From Microbacteriaceae bacterium PS02067 (lineage in GTDB: Bacteria > Actinomycetota > Actinomycetes > Actinomycetales > Microbacteriaceae), in assembly GCA_029960085.1 (NCBI GenBank), contig JASCPG010000014.1, positions 1-50,244 on the forward strand: 50,244 nucleotides of DNA. The letters run 5' to 3'. Shown here in pieces: positions 1 through 7,740 of the stretch (position 1 is the stretch's first letter; the number at the start of each line of letters is the position of its first letter). A program made the translations under genes and the position numbers. The notes under the pieces are model-generated. The model ran no database searches, had not been told where the DNA came from, and was given only the letters and a program-made list of their open reading frames with translations.

Positions 1-2
1 GG

Positions 3-392
3 CTCGACCCGACCGCCGGGCGGCTGCGTGTCGCCGGGCACCTGCTGCCCGGCCGCGCGGCGTGGGTGCGCGCGCACGTGGGCGTCGCCTTGCTCGACGG
101 CGCCCCCGATCCGCTGCGCGAACTGCGCCGCGCCCTCGCCGGAGGCACGACCCTCGTCGCGATCGACGGGATCGACACCCTCGTCGGCTCCGACCGCGAT
201 CAGGCCGCGGCCCTGCTGCGCGACGCCGCGGAGGCGGTTGGGCAGCGGCGGGGTGACCTCGCGCTCACGATCGTCGCCTCGGCTCGCCGCGACGGCGCCG
301 CGTTCGACCTGTTGGCCGATGCACACCGCCCGGGCGTGACCGCGCTCGCCCTCTCCCCCCTTTCGTCCTCGACCGAGGTGATCCCGTCATGA
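3..392 (+). CDS. ABC-type ATP-binding protein, C-terminal part (5' end outside window)
   Basis: The frame is open from the window edge and ends in an ATGA overlap with the YhgE/Pip gene. The visible 129 residues begin with a D-P-T-A-G-R-L-R-V stretch like the strand after the Walker A helix of ABC ATPases. They continue to a Walker B-like strand (TLVAIDGIDTL, about residues 50-60 of the fragment). No LSGGQ signature is visible, which suggests a degenerate cassette. Small ATPases of this kind are commonly paired with YhgE/Pip proteins in actinobacteria, so the two probably form one export or envelope complex; that role is inferred. The product name rests on this short fragment and its neighbour. 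Confidence 0.6.
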   Translation, partial: LDPTAGRLRVAGHLLPGRAAWVRAHVGVALLDGAPDPLRELRRALAGGTTLVAIDGIDTLVGSDRDQAAALLRDAAEAVGQRRGDLALTIVASARRDGAAFDLLADAHRPGVTALALSPLSSSTEVIPS

Positions 393-2374
393 CCCTCCCC
401 ATCGAACGCGCCCGCTCCCGTCGGCCGGTGACCTGGCTGACCCTGATCGGCGTCCTGCTCCTGCCCGTCGTCATCGGCGGCATCCTCGTCGCGTCGCTCT
501 ACAACCCCGCCGAGCGTCTCGGCGACATGAGGGCCGCGATCGTGAACAACGACAAGCCGGTCACGATCAACGGGCAGTACGTGCCCCTCGGGCGCCAGCT
601 GACGGCCGGGCTCGTCAAGGGCTCCGACGATCTGCCGTCGAATCTCGACTGGACGATCTCCAACACCGCGGATGCCGCGGCGGGGCTTGCCGACGGGACG
701 TACGACGCGGTCATCACGATCCCGGAGAACTTCTCCGCCGCGGCGACGTCCACGGCGGGCGCCTCTGACGGGTCGGGCGGCACTCCGGAGAAGGCGACGA
801 TCACGGCACAGACCTCGCCGGACAGCCTCATCGTCGACGACGCGATCACGTCCCAGGTGGCGGCGGCCGCGGCATCCGTCCTGGGAGAGCAGCTGTCGAC
901 GACGTACCTGCAAAACGTGTTCCTCGGGTTCACGACGCTCGGCGACAAGCTCGGTGAGGCGGCCGATGGCGCGCACAAACTCGCCGACGGCGCCACCCAG
1001 GCCGCCGACGGCGCGGCGCAGCTGCCCGCGGGGGCGACGGCGCTCGGCTCCGGTGCGACGCAGTTGGGCGATGGCGCAACGAAACTCTCCGCCGGGCTCA
1101 CCGCGCTGGCCGGGGGCACCCGGCAGTCGGCGGGCGGCGCCGGCCAGCTCGCCGACGGCCTCCGGCAGGTCTCGGGCCAGCTGACCTCGACCGCAGAGGG
1201 CACGCTGGGCGGCACCGCCGCGACGGCCGCGAGCTACGCGGGCGCCGCGGCGGCCGACACGAAGGCTCTCGCCACGACGTACCAGACGCTGCTGGCACAG
1301 AACAACTGCATCCCGCCGGCGAAGCCGACCTCCGCCGAGCAGGGAGCCGTGTGCCTCGCGCTCGGCGGTCTTGCGGGCGACGTGCAGAAGTCCGCGACAT
1401 CGGCCGGCTACGCGGCCGGTTACGCGAGCGGTGTGCAGCAGGGCCTCGGCCAGACCGCGCAGGGCGTCGACCAGCTCACGAAGGGCGCGACCGACCTGCA
1501 GACCGGCCTCGGCACGATCGCGGCCGGCCTCGACCAGTCGGCGACCGGCGCGACCGGACTCGCGAACGGCGCCGCCGCGCTCTCGTCGGGTGCGACCGAG
1601 CTCGCCACGGGCGCGCAGAGCCTTGCCGACGGCGTGAAGGGCCTGTCGACGGGGACGGCATCCCTCGCCGACGGCCTCACCCAGGCGTCGACCTCGGTCC
1701 CCGGCTACACCGACAAGCAGGCGAGCGATCTGGCATCCGTCGTCGCCGACCCCGTGACGACGAGCGGAACCTCCTCGAACCTCTTCGGCGCATCGGCGAT
1801 CCCGCTCCTGGCGATGCTGGCGCTGTGGTTCGGCGGCCTCGCGTCGTTCGTCGCCCTGCAGGCGGTGCCGCGGCACGCGCTGAGCTCACGCCGCCCGTCC
1901 GCGCTGCTCGCGCTGCGCACCCTCGCCCCCGCCGCCGCGATCGGAGCGGGGCAGGGCCTGCTCGTCGCCGGCGTCGTGCAGCTCGCCGCGGACTACGACG
2001 CCGCCACATGGTGGGGCTTCGCCGGCATCGCGGTCGTCGCGGGTGTCGCGTTCGCGGCGGTGAACCAGGCCCTCGTCGCCGTGTTGGGTGGGGCGGGGCG
2101 CTGGCTGTCGGCGCTCGTCGGGGTGCTCGCGGTCGCGACCGGCATCGTCTCGACGGTCCCGGGAGTGCTGTCGTCCCTCGCAGCGCTCATGCCGACGACG
2201 CCCGTCTACCAGGCGATGCTCGCCGCGCTCACGTCGGCCGGCGGGCTCGGCGCGGCGCTCTCGGGGATGATCGTGTGGGCCGCGCTCGCGTTCTTCGCGA
2301 CCATCATCGTGGTCGCCCGCCGGCGCACCGCCTCGGCGAAGTCGCTGCTGCAGGCATCCCCCGCCCTCGCCTGA
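389..2374 (+). CDS. YhgE/Pip family membrane protein
   Basis: The protein has 661 aa. One N-terminal transmembrane helix (about residues 14-35) is followed by a long extracellular region and a C-terminal block of about five or six membrane helices (from about residue 468). The extracellular part holds many imperfect repeats of the type L-A-D-G-A-x-x-L (about residues 195-290 and 360-440), the helical repeat pattern of YhgE/Pip proteins. Relatives include phage infection protein and the ESX-type secretion accessory protein EsaA; the molecular role is poorly known. It is translationally coupled to the upstream ATPase fragment by ATGA. Confidence 0.85.
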   Translation: MTLPIERARSRRPVTWLTLIGVLLLPVVIGGILVASLYNPAERLGDMRAAIVNNDKPVTINGQYVPLGRQLTAGLVKGSDDLPSNLDWTISNTADAAAGLADGTYDAVITIPENFSAAATSTAGASDGSGGTPEKATITAQTSPDSLIVDDAITSQVAAAAASVLGEQLSTTYLQNVFLGFTTLGDKLGEAADGAHKLADGATQAADGAAQLPAGATALGSGATQLGDGATKLSAGLTALAGGTRQSAGGAGQLADGLRQVSGQLTSTAEGTLGGTAATAASYAGAAAADTKALATTYQTLLAQNNCIPPAKPTSAEQGAVCLALGGLAGDVQKSATSAGYAAGYASGVQQGLGQTAQGVDQLTKGATDLQTGLGTIAAGLDQSATGATGLANGAAALSSGATELATGAQSLADGVKGLSTGTASLADGLTQASTSVPGYTDKQASDLASVVADPVTTSGTSSNLFGASAIPLLAMLALWFGGLASFVALQAVPRHALSSRRPSALLALRTLAPAAAIGAGQGLLVAGVVQLAADYDAATWWGFAGIAVVAGVAFAAVNQALVAVLGGAGRWLSALVGVLAVATGIVSTVPGVLSSLAALMPTTPVYQAMLAALTSAGGLGAALSGMIVWAALAFFATIIVVARRRTASAKSLLQASPALA

Positions 2375-2718
2375 CCCCGGGGCCGCCCGCAGGGCCCCGA
2401 CCCCAGGACCCCCGCCCCGGGCCCAGGACCCCGGGACCCCGTGGCCGGCGGCCCGCGGGTTCCGTATTCAGTCTCTCCGTGCCGGCGCCGCCGACCGCGT
2501 CGCGGATTTCCGCGCCCTCAGCGGGCTGGCCGTGTCGCGGAGACTGAATACGGTCCGCGTCAGGCGAGCCTCGGTGTGCGTGAGTGCCGCGCGGCGCGTG
2601 CCTCCAGTCCCGTGAGAAACCCACGGTGCGCGTGCGATCCGCGCACCACGCGCAGTCTGCACGCACGTCCTCTGCCGAGCGCCTCGCACGAGCCGGCCGA
2701 GCGCGAGGGCGGGATGCC
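2375..2718. other. Gene-free spacer with palindromic element
   Basis: This 344-bp spacer lies between the convergent yhgE-like and ccsB genes. The first 80 bp are very G/C-rich runs. A 92-bp element with 14-bp inverted ends follows (listed separately). The rest holds no convincing ORF; open frames here are antisense shadows. Confidence 0.6.
2462..2553. repeat. Palindromic element with 14-bp inverted ends
   Basis: Perfect inverted arms CCGTATTCAGTCTC (2462-2475) and GAGACTGAATACGG (2540-2553) enclose 64 bp. The interior carries two GTCGCGGA direct repeats. There is no T-run, so a simple terminator is not obvious, and no transposase is near. It may be a short dispersed palindrome of the REP/MITE kind or a structured 3' end for the convergent genes. 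Confidence 0.6.
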
Positions 2719-3777
2719 TCAGCTCAGTCCGCTGTAGACGTGCATCCCCTTGAAGAACATGTTCACGATGGTGAAGTTGAACATCACGGCGCCGAACCCG
2801 ACGATCGAGAGCCACGCCGAGCGGGTGCCGCGCCAGCCGCGCGTCGCGCGCGCGTGGATGTATCCGGCGTAGAGCACCCAGATCACGAAGGTCCACACTT
2901 CCTTCGTGTCGAAGCCCCAGTACCGGCCCCACGCGTCGTTGGCCCAGACGGCGCCGGCGATGAGGGTGAACGTCCAGAAGATGAATCCGACGATCGCGAA
3001 GCGGTAGGCGAGAGATTCGAGCGCGTCCGCGGACGGCAGGGTGCGCAGGAAACGCGGCCCGCTCGAGACGGGTGCGCGCTCCCCCGCGGCGGCGGTCTCG
3101 TCGGCGGCGAGGGCGAAGCGCTCACGCCGCGCCTGCAGCAGCTGCGTCACCGACAGCGCGAACGCGATCGCGAGCAGCGCGGTCGCGAGCGACGCGACGA
3201 ACACGTGGATGACGAGCCACACGCTCTTGAGCGAGTCCTGCAGCGGCACGACCTCGGTGTAGAACCAGATCGCGGTCGACCCGAGCAGCACCGCGACGAG
3301 CCCCGTGATGAACGTTCCGAGGAAGCGCAGGTCGAACTTCAGCAGCACGACGAGGTACACCGCGATGATGAGCATCGTGCCCGTGAGGGCGAACTCGTAC
3401 ATGTTCGACCACGGCACGCGGTGCGCCGCGATCCCGCGCGTGATGTCGGCGGCGACGTGGAAGACGAACGCGAGCACCGTCAGCGACGTGCCGATGCGCG
3501 CCCAGAGGTACCGGGGGCGCTCCGACGGCCGCGCCTCGACGGCGGCGAGCGCCGCCTCCTCCTCCGCTCGGATGCGGGTGATCGACGATCCGGACGAGCC
3601 GGACGCGCCTGCACCGACGAGTTCCCGCACGGGCGCGGCATCCTTCGCCTTGGCGGCGAGATCCGACCGGCGCGCGAGGTCGACCGCGTACGCGATGAAC
3701 GCCAGAGCGTAGATCGCGATCGCCGTCCAGACCAGCAGGACCGAGAGATTGTCGAGCGTGAAACCGGCTTCGGGCAT
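2719..3777 (-). CDS. ccsB: Cytochrome c biogenesis protein CcsB (heme handling, CcsA/CcmC type)
   Basis: The 352-aa polytopic membrane protein carries the tryptophan-rich heme-handling signature WGRYWGFDTKEVW near residue 284 and about eight predicted helices. With ResB it would form the System II heme export and ligation complex that attaches heme to CxxCH apocytochromes outside the membrane. The ATG at 3777 is chosen over a longer in-frame extension because residues MPEAGFTLDN begin the recognisable protein and a TAGACT -10 box ends 7 nt upstream (3785-3790), a leaderless arrangement. It is the last gene of the cytochrome c cluster and appears to have its own promoter. Confidence 0.92.
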   Translation of the reverse strand: MPEAGFTLDNLSVLLVWTAIAIYALAFIAYAVDLARRSDLAAKAKDAAPVRELVGAGASGSSGSSITRIRAEEEAALAAVEARPSERPRYLWARIGTSLTVLAFVFHVAADITRGIAAHRVPWSNMYEFALTGTMLIIAVYLVVLLKFDLRFLGTFITGLVAVLLGSTAIWFYTEVVPLQDSLKSVWLVIHVFVASLATALLAIAFALSVTQLLQARRERFALAADETAAAGERAPVSSGPRFLRTLPSADALESLAYRFAIVGFIFWTFTLIAGAVWANDAWGRYWGFDTKEVWTFVIWVLYAGYIHARATRGWRGTRSAWLSIVGFGAVMFNFTIVNMFFKGMHVYSGLS

Positions 3778-3839
3778 GCCGTCCAGTCTACGTCGCGACG
3801 GGCGAAGCGCCGTGAGAAATCGGTCGTTCCGCGCGCGCG

Positions 3840-5555
3840 TCAGCGCACGGATGCCTCGCGGGGTGCCTCCGCCTCGAGCGACGCCTCGTGGCCGCGCTTC
3901 AGGTCGGCGACGGCGACGGCGATCGCGGGGTCCTCGCCGCGGGCGAGACCGGCGTATTCGAGCGTGATCGTCGCTCCATCCGCCGCGGGCGTGGCCTTCA
4001 CCCACAGGCGACGACGCGGGACGAAGAGCGCTGCGAGCAGCCCCGCGAGCGCGAGGATGGCGAACACGAGCACGAACGGCGCCCCCACGTCACGATGGAT
4101 CGACAGCGATACGTAGCGCTTCACCGACTCCACGCCGCCGTTCGCCTGGTTGTCCTCGAACGTGACCGTGCCGAGGCCGTTCGGCAGGTCGACGGTCTCG
4201 CCTGGGCGCAGCTCCAGCGCGGCGGTGCTGCTCGTGCCGCCCGCGAGCTGGGTCATCTCGCTCGTGTCGAGCGCGTAGACGTTCTGCGGGATGCCACCGT
4301 CGATGCGGAGGTCGCCGGAGAATACCCACAGGGTCAGCACGGGGTTCACGAGCCCGGGGTACATCGAGGTCTTCGCGCCCGTATCGAGGGTCCCGGCGGT
4401 CGGGTAGAAGAACCCGACGAGGCCCAGCTGCTCATCGCGCCCCGCGTCGGTGATGCCGTCGGCGACCTTGATGATGCCTTGCGAAGTCATGTTCGCGTCG
4501 GGCGAGACGAACGGCACGTCATCTCGGAAGACCGCGACGCCGGCGGAGTTCCGCACCGTGATCGTGGGGGCGTAGCCGTTCCCCATGAGGTAGATGCGGT
4601 CGCCATCCATGTCGATCGGGTGGTTCACACGGATCGTCTGGTCCCGCCCGTCCTGCCCCGGCTCCCGCGTCGTCACGTGCGCCGCGAAGTCGCCCGCGAG
4701 AGTCCCGCCGCGAGAGCCCGACGGCGTGTACGTCACGGCGAACGAGTCGAGGGTCACGGCGTACGGCGGCAGCGCGTCGAGGTCGACGAAGCGGCCCGGG
4801 TTGATCGACGCGTAGTTCATCTGCGAGTTGACGAAGCTCCCGCCCTCTTTCACGACGGCCTGCCCCGTGTAGGTGAGTCCGCCGCCGATGCCGACCGACA
4901 GCAGCACCCCGACGAGTGCGGCGTGGAAGACGAGGTTGCCGGTCTCGCGCGCGTAGCCCCGCTCCGCGGAGACGGATGCCACGGCAGGCCGCTTCCCCGC
5001 CGCGGGCTGGTCGTACCGCTCGACGCGGTAGCCGGCCTTCCGCAGCTGCGCCTGGGCGAGATCGACGGCGTGGGATGCCGCGTCGGCGGCATCCGTCCCT
5101 TCGGGCACCGCGATCACGCTCTCGGCGTGGTCGTCGAGTCGCGACAGTCGCACGGGGGTGCGCGGCGGGCGGGAGCGCAGCGCCTTCCAGTGGTGCTTCG
5201 CGCGCGGGAGGACGCACCCGATGAGCGAGATGAACAGCAGGATGTAGATCGCGGAGAACCACACCGACGAGTACACGTCGAACAGCTGGAGCTTCTCGTA
5301 CACCCCGAACAGGTCGGGGTTCTTCGACTTGAAGTCGAGCACACCGTTGGGGTCGGCCGAGCGCTGCGGCACGATCGATCCGGGGATCGCCGCGATCGCG
5401 AGCAGCAGCAGGAGCACGAGCGCCGTGCGCATGCTCGTGAGCTGACGCCAGCCCCAGCGGAGCCACCCGACGACGCCGAGTCTCGGCTGGACGACATCGC
5501 GCCCGCCGTCGGCGTGGTCGGAGGGGCGGAGCGGATCAGAGGGGGAGTTCGACAC
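3840..5555 (-). CDS. resB: Cytochrome c biogenesis protein ResB
   Basis: The protein has 571 aa with the ResB layout: two N-terminal membrane helices (one near residues 40-60 ending PGSIVPQ, one near 95-115), a third helix near 200, a large extracytoplasmic domain, and a last helix near 500 before a basic cytoplasmic tail. ResB partners CcsA/CcsB in System II cytochrome c synthesis. The start overlaps the end of ccdA by 20 nt, so translation is probably coupled. The start codon is GTG (GTG TCG AAC). The reading frame is intact and of normal length. Confidence 0.92.
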   Translation of the reverse strand: MSNSPSDPLRPSDHADGGRDVVQPRLGVVGWLRWGWRQLTSMRTALVLLLLLAIAAIPGSIVPQRSADPNGVLDFKSKNPDLFGVYEKLQLFDVYSSVWFSAIYILLFISLIGCVLPRAKHHWKALRSRPPRTPVRLSRLDDHAESVIAVPEGTDAADAASHAVDLAQAQLRKAGYRVERYDQPAAGKRPAVASVSAERGYARETGNLVFHAALVGVLLSVGIGGGLTYTGQAVVKEGGSFVNSQMNYASINPGRFVDLDALPPYAVTLDSFAVTYTPSGSRGGTLAGDFAAHVTTREPGQDGRDQTIRVNHPIDMDGDRIYLMGNGYAPTITVRNSAGVAVFRDDVPFVSPDANMTSQGIIKVADGITDAGRDEQLGLVGFFYPTAGTLDTGAKTSMYPGLVNPVLTLWVFSGDLRIDGGIPQNVYALDTSEMTQLAGGTSSTAALELRPGETVDLPNGLGTVTFEDNQANGGVESVKRYVSLSIHRDVGAPFVLVFAILALAGLLAALFVPRRRLWVKATPAADGATITLEYAGLARGEDPAIAVAVADLKRGHEASLEAEAPREASVR

Positions 5556-6306
5556 CGCCGATCACCCCCTGCAGCTGCGACATGACGGCGGTCCAGACCC
5601 CGGTGACCATGAGGACGCCGAGGATGACGAGCAGCACGCCGCCGATGATGTTGACGGTACGGATGTGCCGCCGCAGGAACGCGACCGAGCGCGTCGCCCA
5701 GCCGAAGCCGACCGCGAGGAGCACGAAGGGGATGCCGAGACCGAGCGAGTACGCCACGGCGAGGATCGCGGCACGCCACGGGTCGGCGCCCGTGAACGAG
5801 ATGGAGAGGATCGACGCATAGGTCGGCCCGATGCAGGGCGCCCAGCCGATGCCCATCGCGATGCCGAGCAGGGGTGCGCCGATGAGGCCGAGACCGCCGC
5901 GCACCTGGGGTTTCATGGTGCGCTGCGCGAAGCCGAACACCCCGAGGAAGACGAGCCCCATCGCGATGACGACGACGCCGAGCACGCGGGTGAGGAGTTC
6001 CTGGTACTGCACGAAGAAACGTCCGACGGTGCCGGCGAGCACGCCCATCGCGACGAACACGAGCGTGAACCCCGCGATGAACAGCACGACACCGAGGAGG
6101 AGCCGACCGCGGCCGCTCGGCCGCTCTGCGGGGCGCGCGGGCACGGATGCGCCGACACGGGGCGCAGCGGCTCCGCCGAGGAATCCGAGGTATCCCGGCA
6201 CGAGCGGCAGGACGCACGGGGACAGGAAGGAGACGAGCCCCGCGAGCACCGCGATGGGGATCGCGAGCGACAGCGCCCCACCGAAGACGATGTCGCCGGG
6301 GTTCAC
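5536..6306 (-). CDS. ccdA: Thiol-disulfide transmembrane reductase CcdA
   Basis: The 256-aa protein has six predicted helices and the two conserved membrane cysteines of the CcdA/DsbD-beta family: one in SFLSPCVLPLVPGYLGF near residue 33 and one in GIGWAPCIGPTYASI near residue 155. It moves electrons from cytoplasmic thioredoxin to an extracytoplasmic thiol-disulfide protein so that apocytochrome cysteines stay reduced. The start is GTG. It lies 25 nt after the TlpA-like gene and overlaps resB, so the four genes form one functional cluster. Confidence 0.93.
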   Translation of the reverse strand: MNPGDIVFGGALSLAIPIAVLAGLVSFLSPCVLPLVPGYLGFLGGAAAPRVGASVPARPAERPSGRGRLLLGVVLFIAGFTLVFVAMGVLAGTVGRFFVQYQELLTRVLGVVVIAMGLVFLGVFGFAQRTMKPQVRGGLGLIGAPLLGIAMGIGWAPCIGPTYASILSISFTGADPWRAAILAVAYSLGLGIPFVLLAVGFGWATRSVAFLRRHIRTVNIIGGVLLVILGVLMVTGVWTAVMSQLQGVIGGVELPL

Positions 6307-6331
6307 GGGCGCATCCCGGTGCGGCGCGCGC

Positions 6332-6928
6332 TCACGAGCCCTCCGCCAGCACGTCGGCCACGATCGTGGGGAGGGACGTGTCGTCCTGGACCTGCCCGAC
6401 GAAGCGCGCCGCGACGCGCCCCTGCCGGTCGACGACGAGCGTCGTCGGCGTCGCCTGCACCGACGTCCACTCCGCGAACGCGAGCTTCAGGTCGGCGTCG
6501 GAGACGGCGAGCAGCGACGGGTAGCTGATGCCGTACTTCTCCTCGAACGAGGTCGCACGCTCGGGCCCGTCGTAGATGTTGACCCCGAGGAACTCCGCAC
6601 CGTCGGGCTTGGTCTGCTGGAACGTGCGCTCGAGGATCGGCGCCTCGACGCGGCACGGGGCGCAGTCGGCGTACCAGAAGTTCAGCACGAGGACTTTGCC
6701 CGCGTAGTCGGCGCTCGTGATGGTCGAACCGTCGATGGCCGTCCCGGTGAACTCCACCGTGCCGCCGCGCTGGTCGACGGGGATCTCCTGCACGCGCCCG
6801 TCGCCGGAGATGTACCCCTTGCCGGTGCCGCTCTGATACTGCTTCACGAGGTCGTCGTTCCCACCCGAGCACGCCGCGAGGGTGAGCGCGAGCGCACCGG
6901 CGACGACGGATGCCAGAATCCTCCGCAT
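6332..6928 (-). CDS. TlpA/ResA-like thiol-disulfide lipoprotein
   Basis: The 198-aa protein starts with a lipoprotein signal (basic n-region, hydrophobic stretch, lipobox LAACSGG with the lipidated Cys near residue 21). The thioredoxin fold carries the active site WYADCAPCR near residue 93, so the CxxC is CAPC. It is the likely extracytoplasmic reductant for apocytochrome c and would receive electrons from the adjacent CcdA. The ATG at 6928 is chosen because the signal peptide begins there; an upstream in-frame extension is Arg-rich and antisense-like. The start overlaps the stop of the phosphatase gene by one base (TGATG). Confidence 0.9.
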   Translation of the reverse strand: MRRILASVVAGALALTLAACSGGNDDLVKQYQSGTGKGYISGDGRVQEIPVDQRGGTVEFTGTAIDGSTITSADYAGKVLVLNFWYADCAPCRVEAPILERTFQQTKPDGAEFLGVNIYDGPERATSFEEKYGISYPSLLAVSDADLKLAFAEWTSVQATPTTLVVDRQGRVAARFVGQVQDDTSLPTIVADVLAEGS

Positions 6929-7557
6929 CACACCGCCCCCACATCCACGGCGCCGGCGGTCGTCGCGGGCTCCGCGTAGCCGACCTCTCGCCAACCGTTG
7001 CCGGTCCGCTCGAAGCTCGTCACGCTGGAGAGGGCGCAGCGCCGGCGACGCGGGTCGTGCTTCAGCGGCTCGCCCGCGACCGACAGGTGCGTCACCCAGA
7101 TGGGGAGCTGGTGCGAGACGATGACCACGTCACCGCCGTCGGACTCGTCCCAGGCTTCGCGCATCGCGGCATCCATGCGCGCGACGACGTCCGCGTACGG
7201 CTCACCCCAACTGGGCACCGAGGGGTCGCGCAGGTGACGCCAGTTGAGCGGATTGAGGAGGGCGCGCTTCATGCGCTTGCCCTCGAAGACATTGGTCGGC
7301 TCGATGACACGGTCGTCGATGACCGGCTCGAGGCCGAAGAGCTCCGTGAACGGCTCGGCCGATTCGCGCGTGCGCTGCAGCGGCGACGCGTACAGCGCAG
7401 ACACCGGGCGCCCCTCCCCCCGCAGGAACTCCGCGGCCGACCGGGCCATGGCGCGGCCGTCGTCGCTCAGGCGGTAGTTCGGCAGTCGCCCGTAGAGCAC
7501 GCGCTGGGGGTTGTGAACTTCCCCATGGCGCACGAGGTGGAGGCGATCGGCGGGCAC
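6928..7557 (-). CDS. Histidine phosphatase family protein (phosphoglycerate-mutase-like)
   Basis: The 209-aa protein carries the RHG signature (HLVRHGEVHNP, residues 6-16), whose His is the phospho-acceptor, and a second catalytic His in VIVSHQLPIWV near residue 150. Substrate cannot be told; such proteins are often annotated as phosphoglycerate mutase without being one. It heads the cytochrome c maturation cluster on this strand and is fused to the TlpA-like gene by a TGATG overlap. A TAGACT box (7564-7569) ends 6 nt before the GTG start, which supports leaderless expression from this start. Confidence 0.88.
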   Translation of the reverse strand: MPADRLHLVRHGEVHNPQRVLYGRLPNYRLSDDGRAMARSAAEFLRGEGRPVSALYASPLQRTRESAEPFTELFGLEPVIDDRVIEPTNVFEGKRMKRALLNPLNWRHLRDPSVPSWGEPYADVVARMDAAMREAWDESDGGDVVIVSHQLPIWVTHLSVAGEPLKHDPRRRRCALSSVTSFERTGNGWREVGYAEPATTAGAVDVGAV

Positions 7558-7686
7558 ACCTTCAGTCTACGTGGGAGCCCCTTGTGGACGGGCTGAGAGA
7601 CCACCGCACCACCCTCGCCCCGGGCGCGCGTTCGATTGCCACGACACGCGAAAACCCGGCCGGGATAGCCGCAGAAGGTGGCAAGC

Positions 7687-7703
7687 GGATGCCACGGGCA
7701 TCC
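7687..7703. repeat. GGATGCC palindrome upstream of aspS
   Basis: GGATGCC and GGCATCC face each other across 3 nt. The pair lies 23 bp upstream of the aspS -10 box and would abut the -35 position. It could be an operator-like dyad or one instance of the window-wide heptamer. Confidence 0.45.
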
Positions 7704-7740
7704 ACAACCGGCGCGCGCGGCCCACGTAGACTGGACCCTC

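Noticed and set aside
200..1876. 558-codon open frame on the minus strand opposite the YhgE/Pip gene
   Set aside because: Arg/Gly-rich composition typical of antisense frames in high-GC DNA; the plus-strand gene has clear family features.
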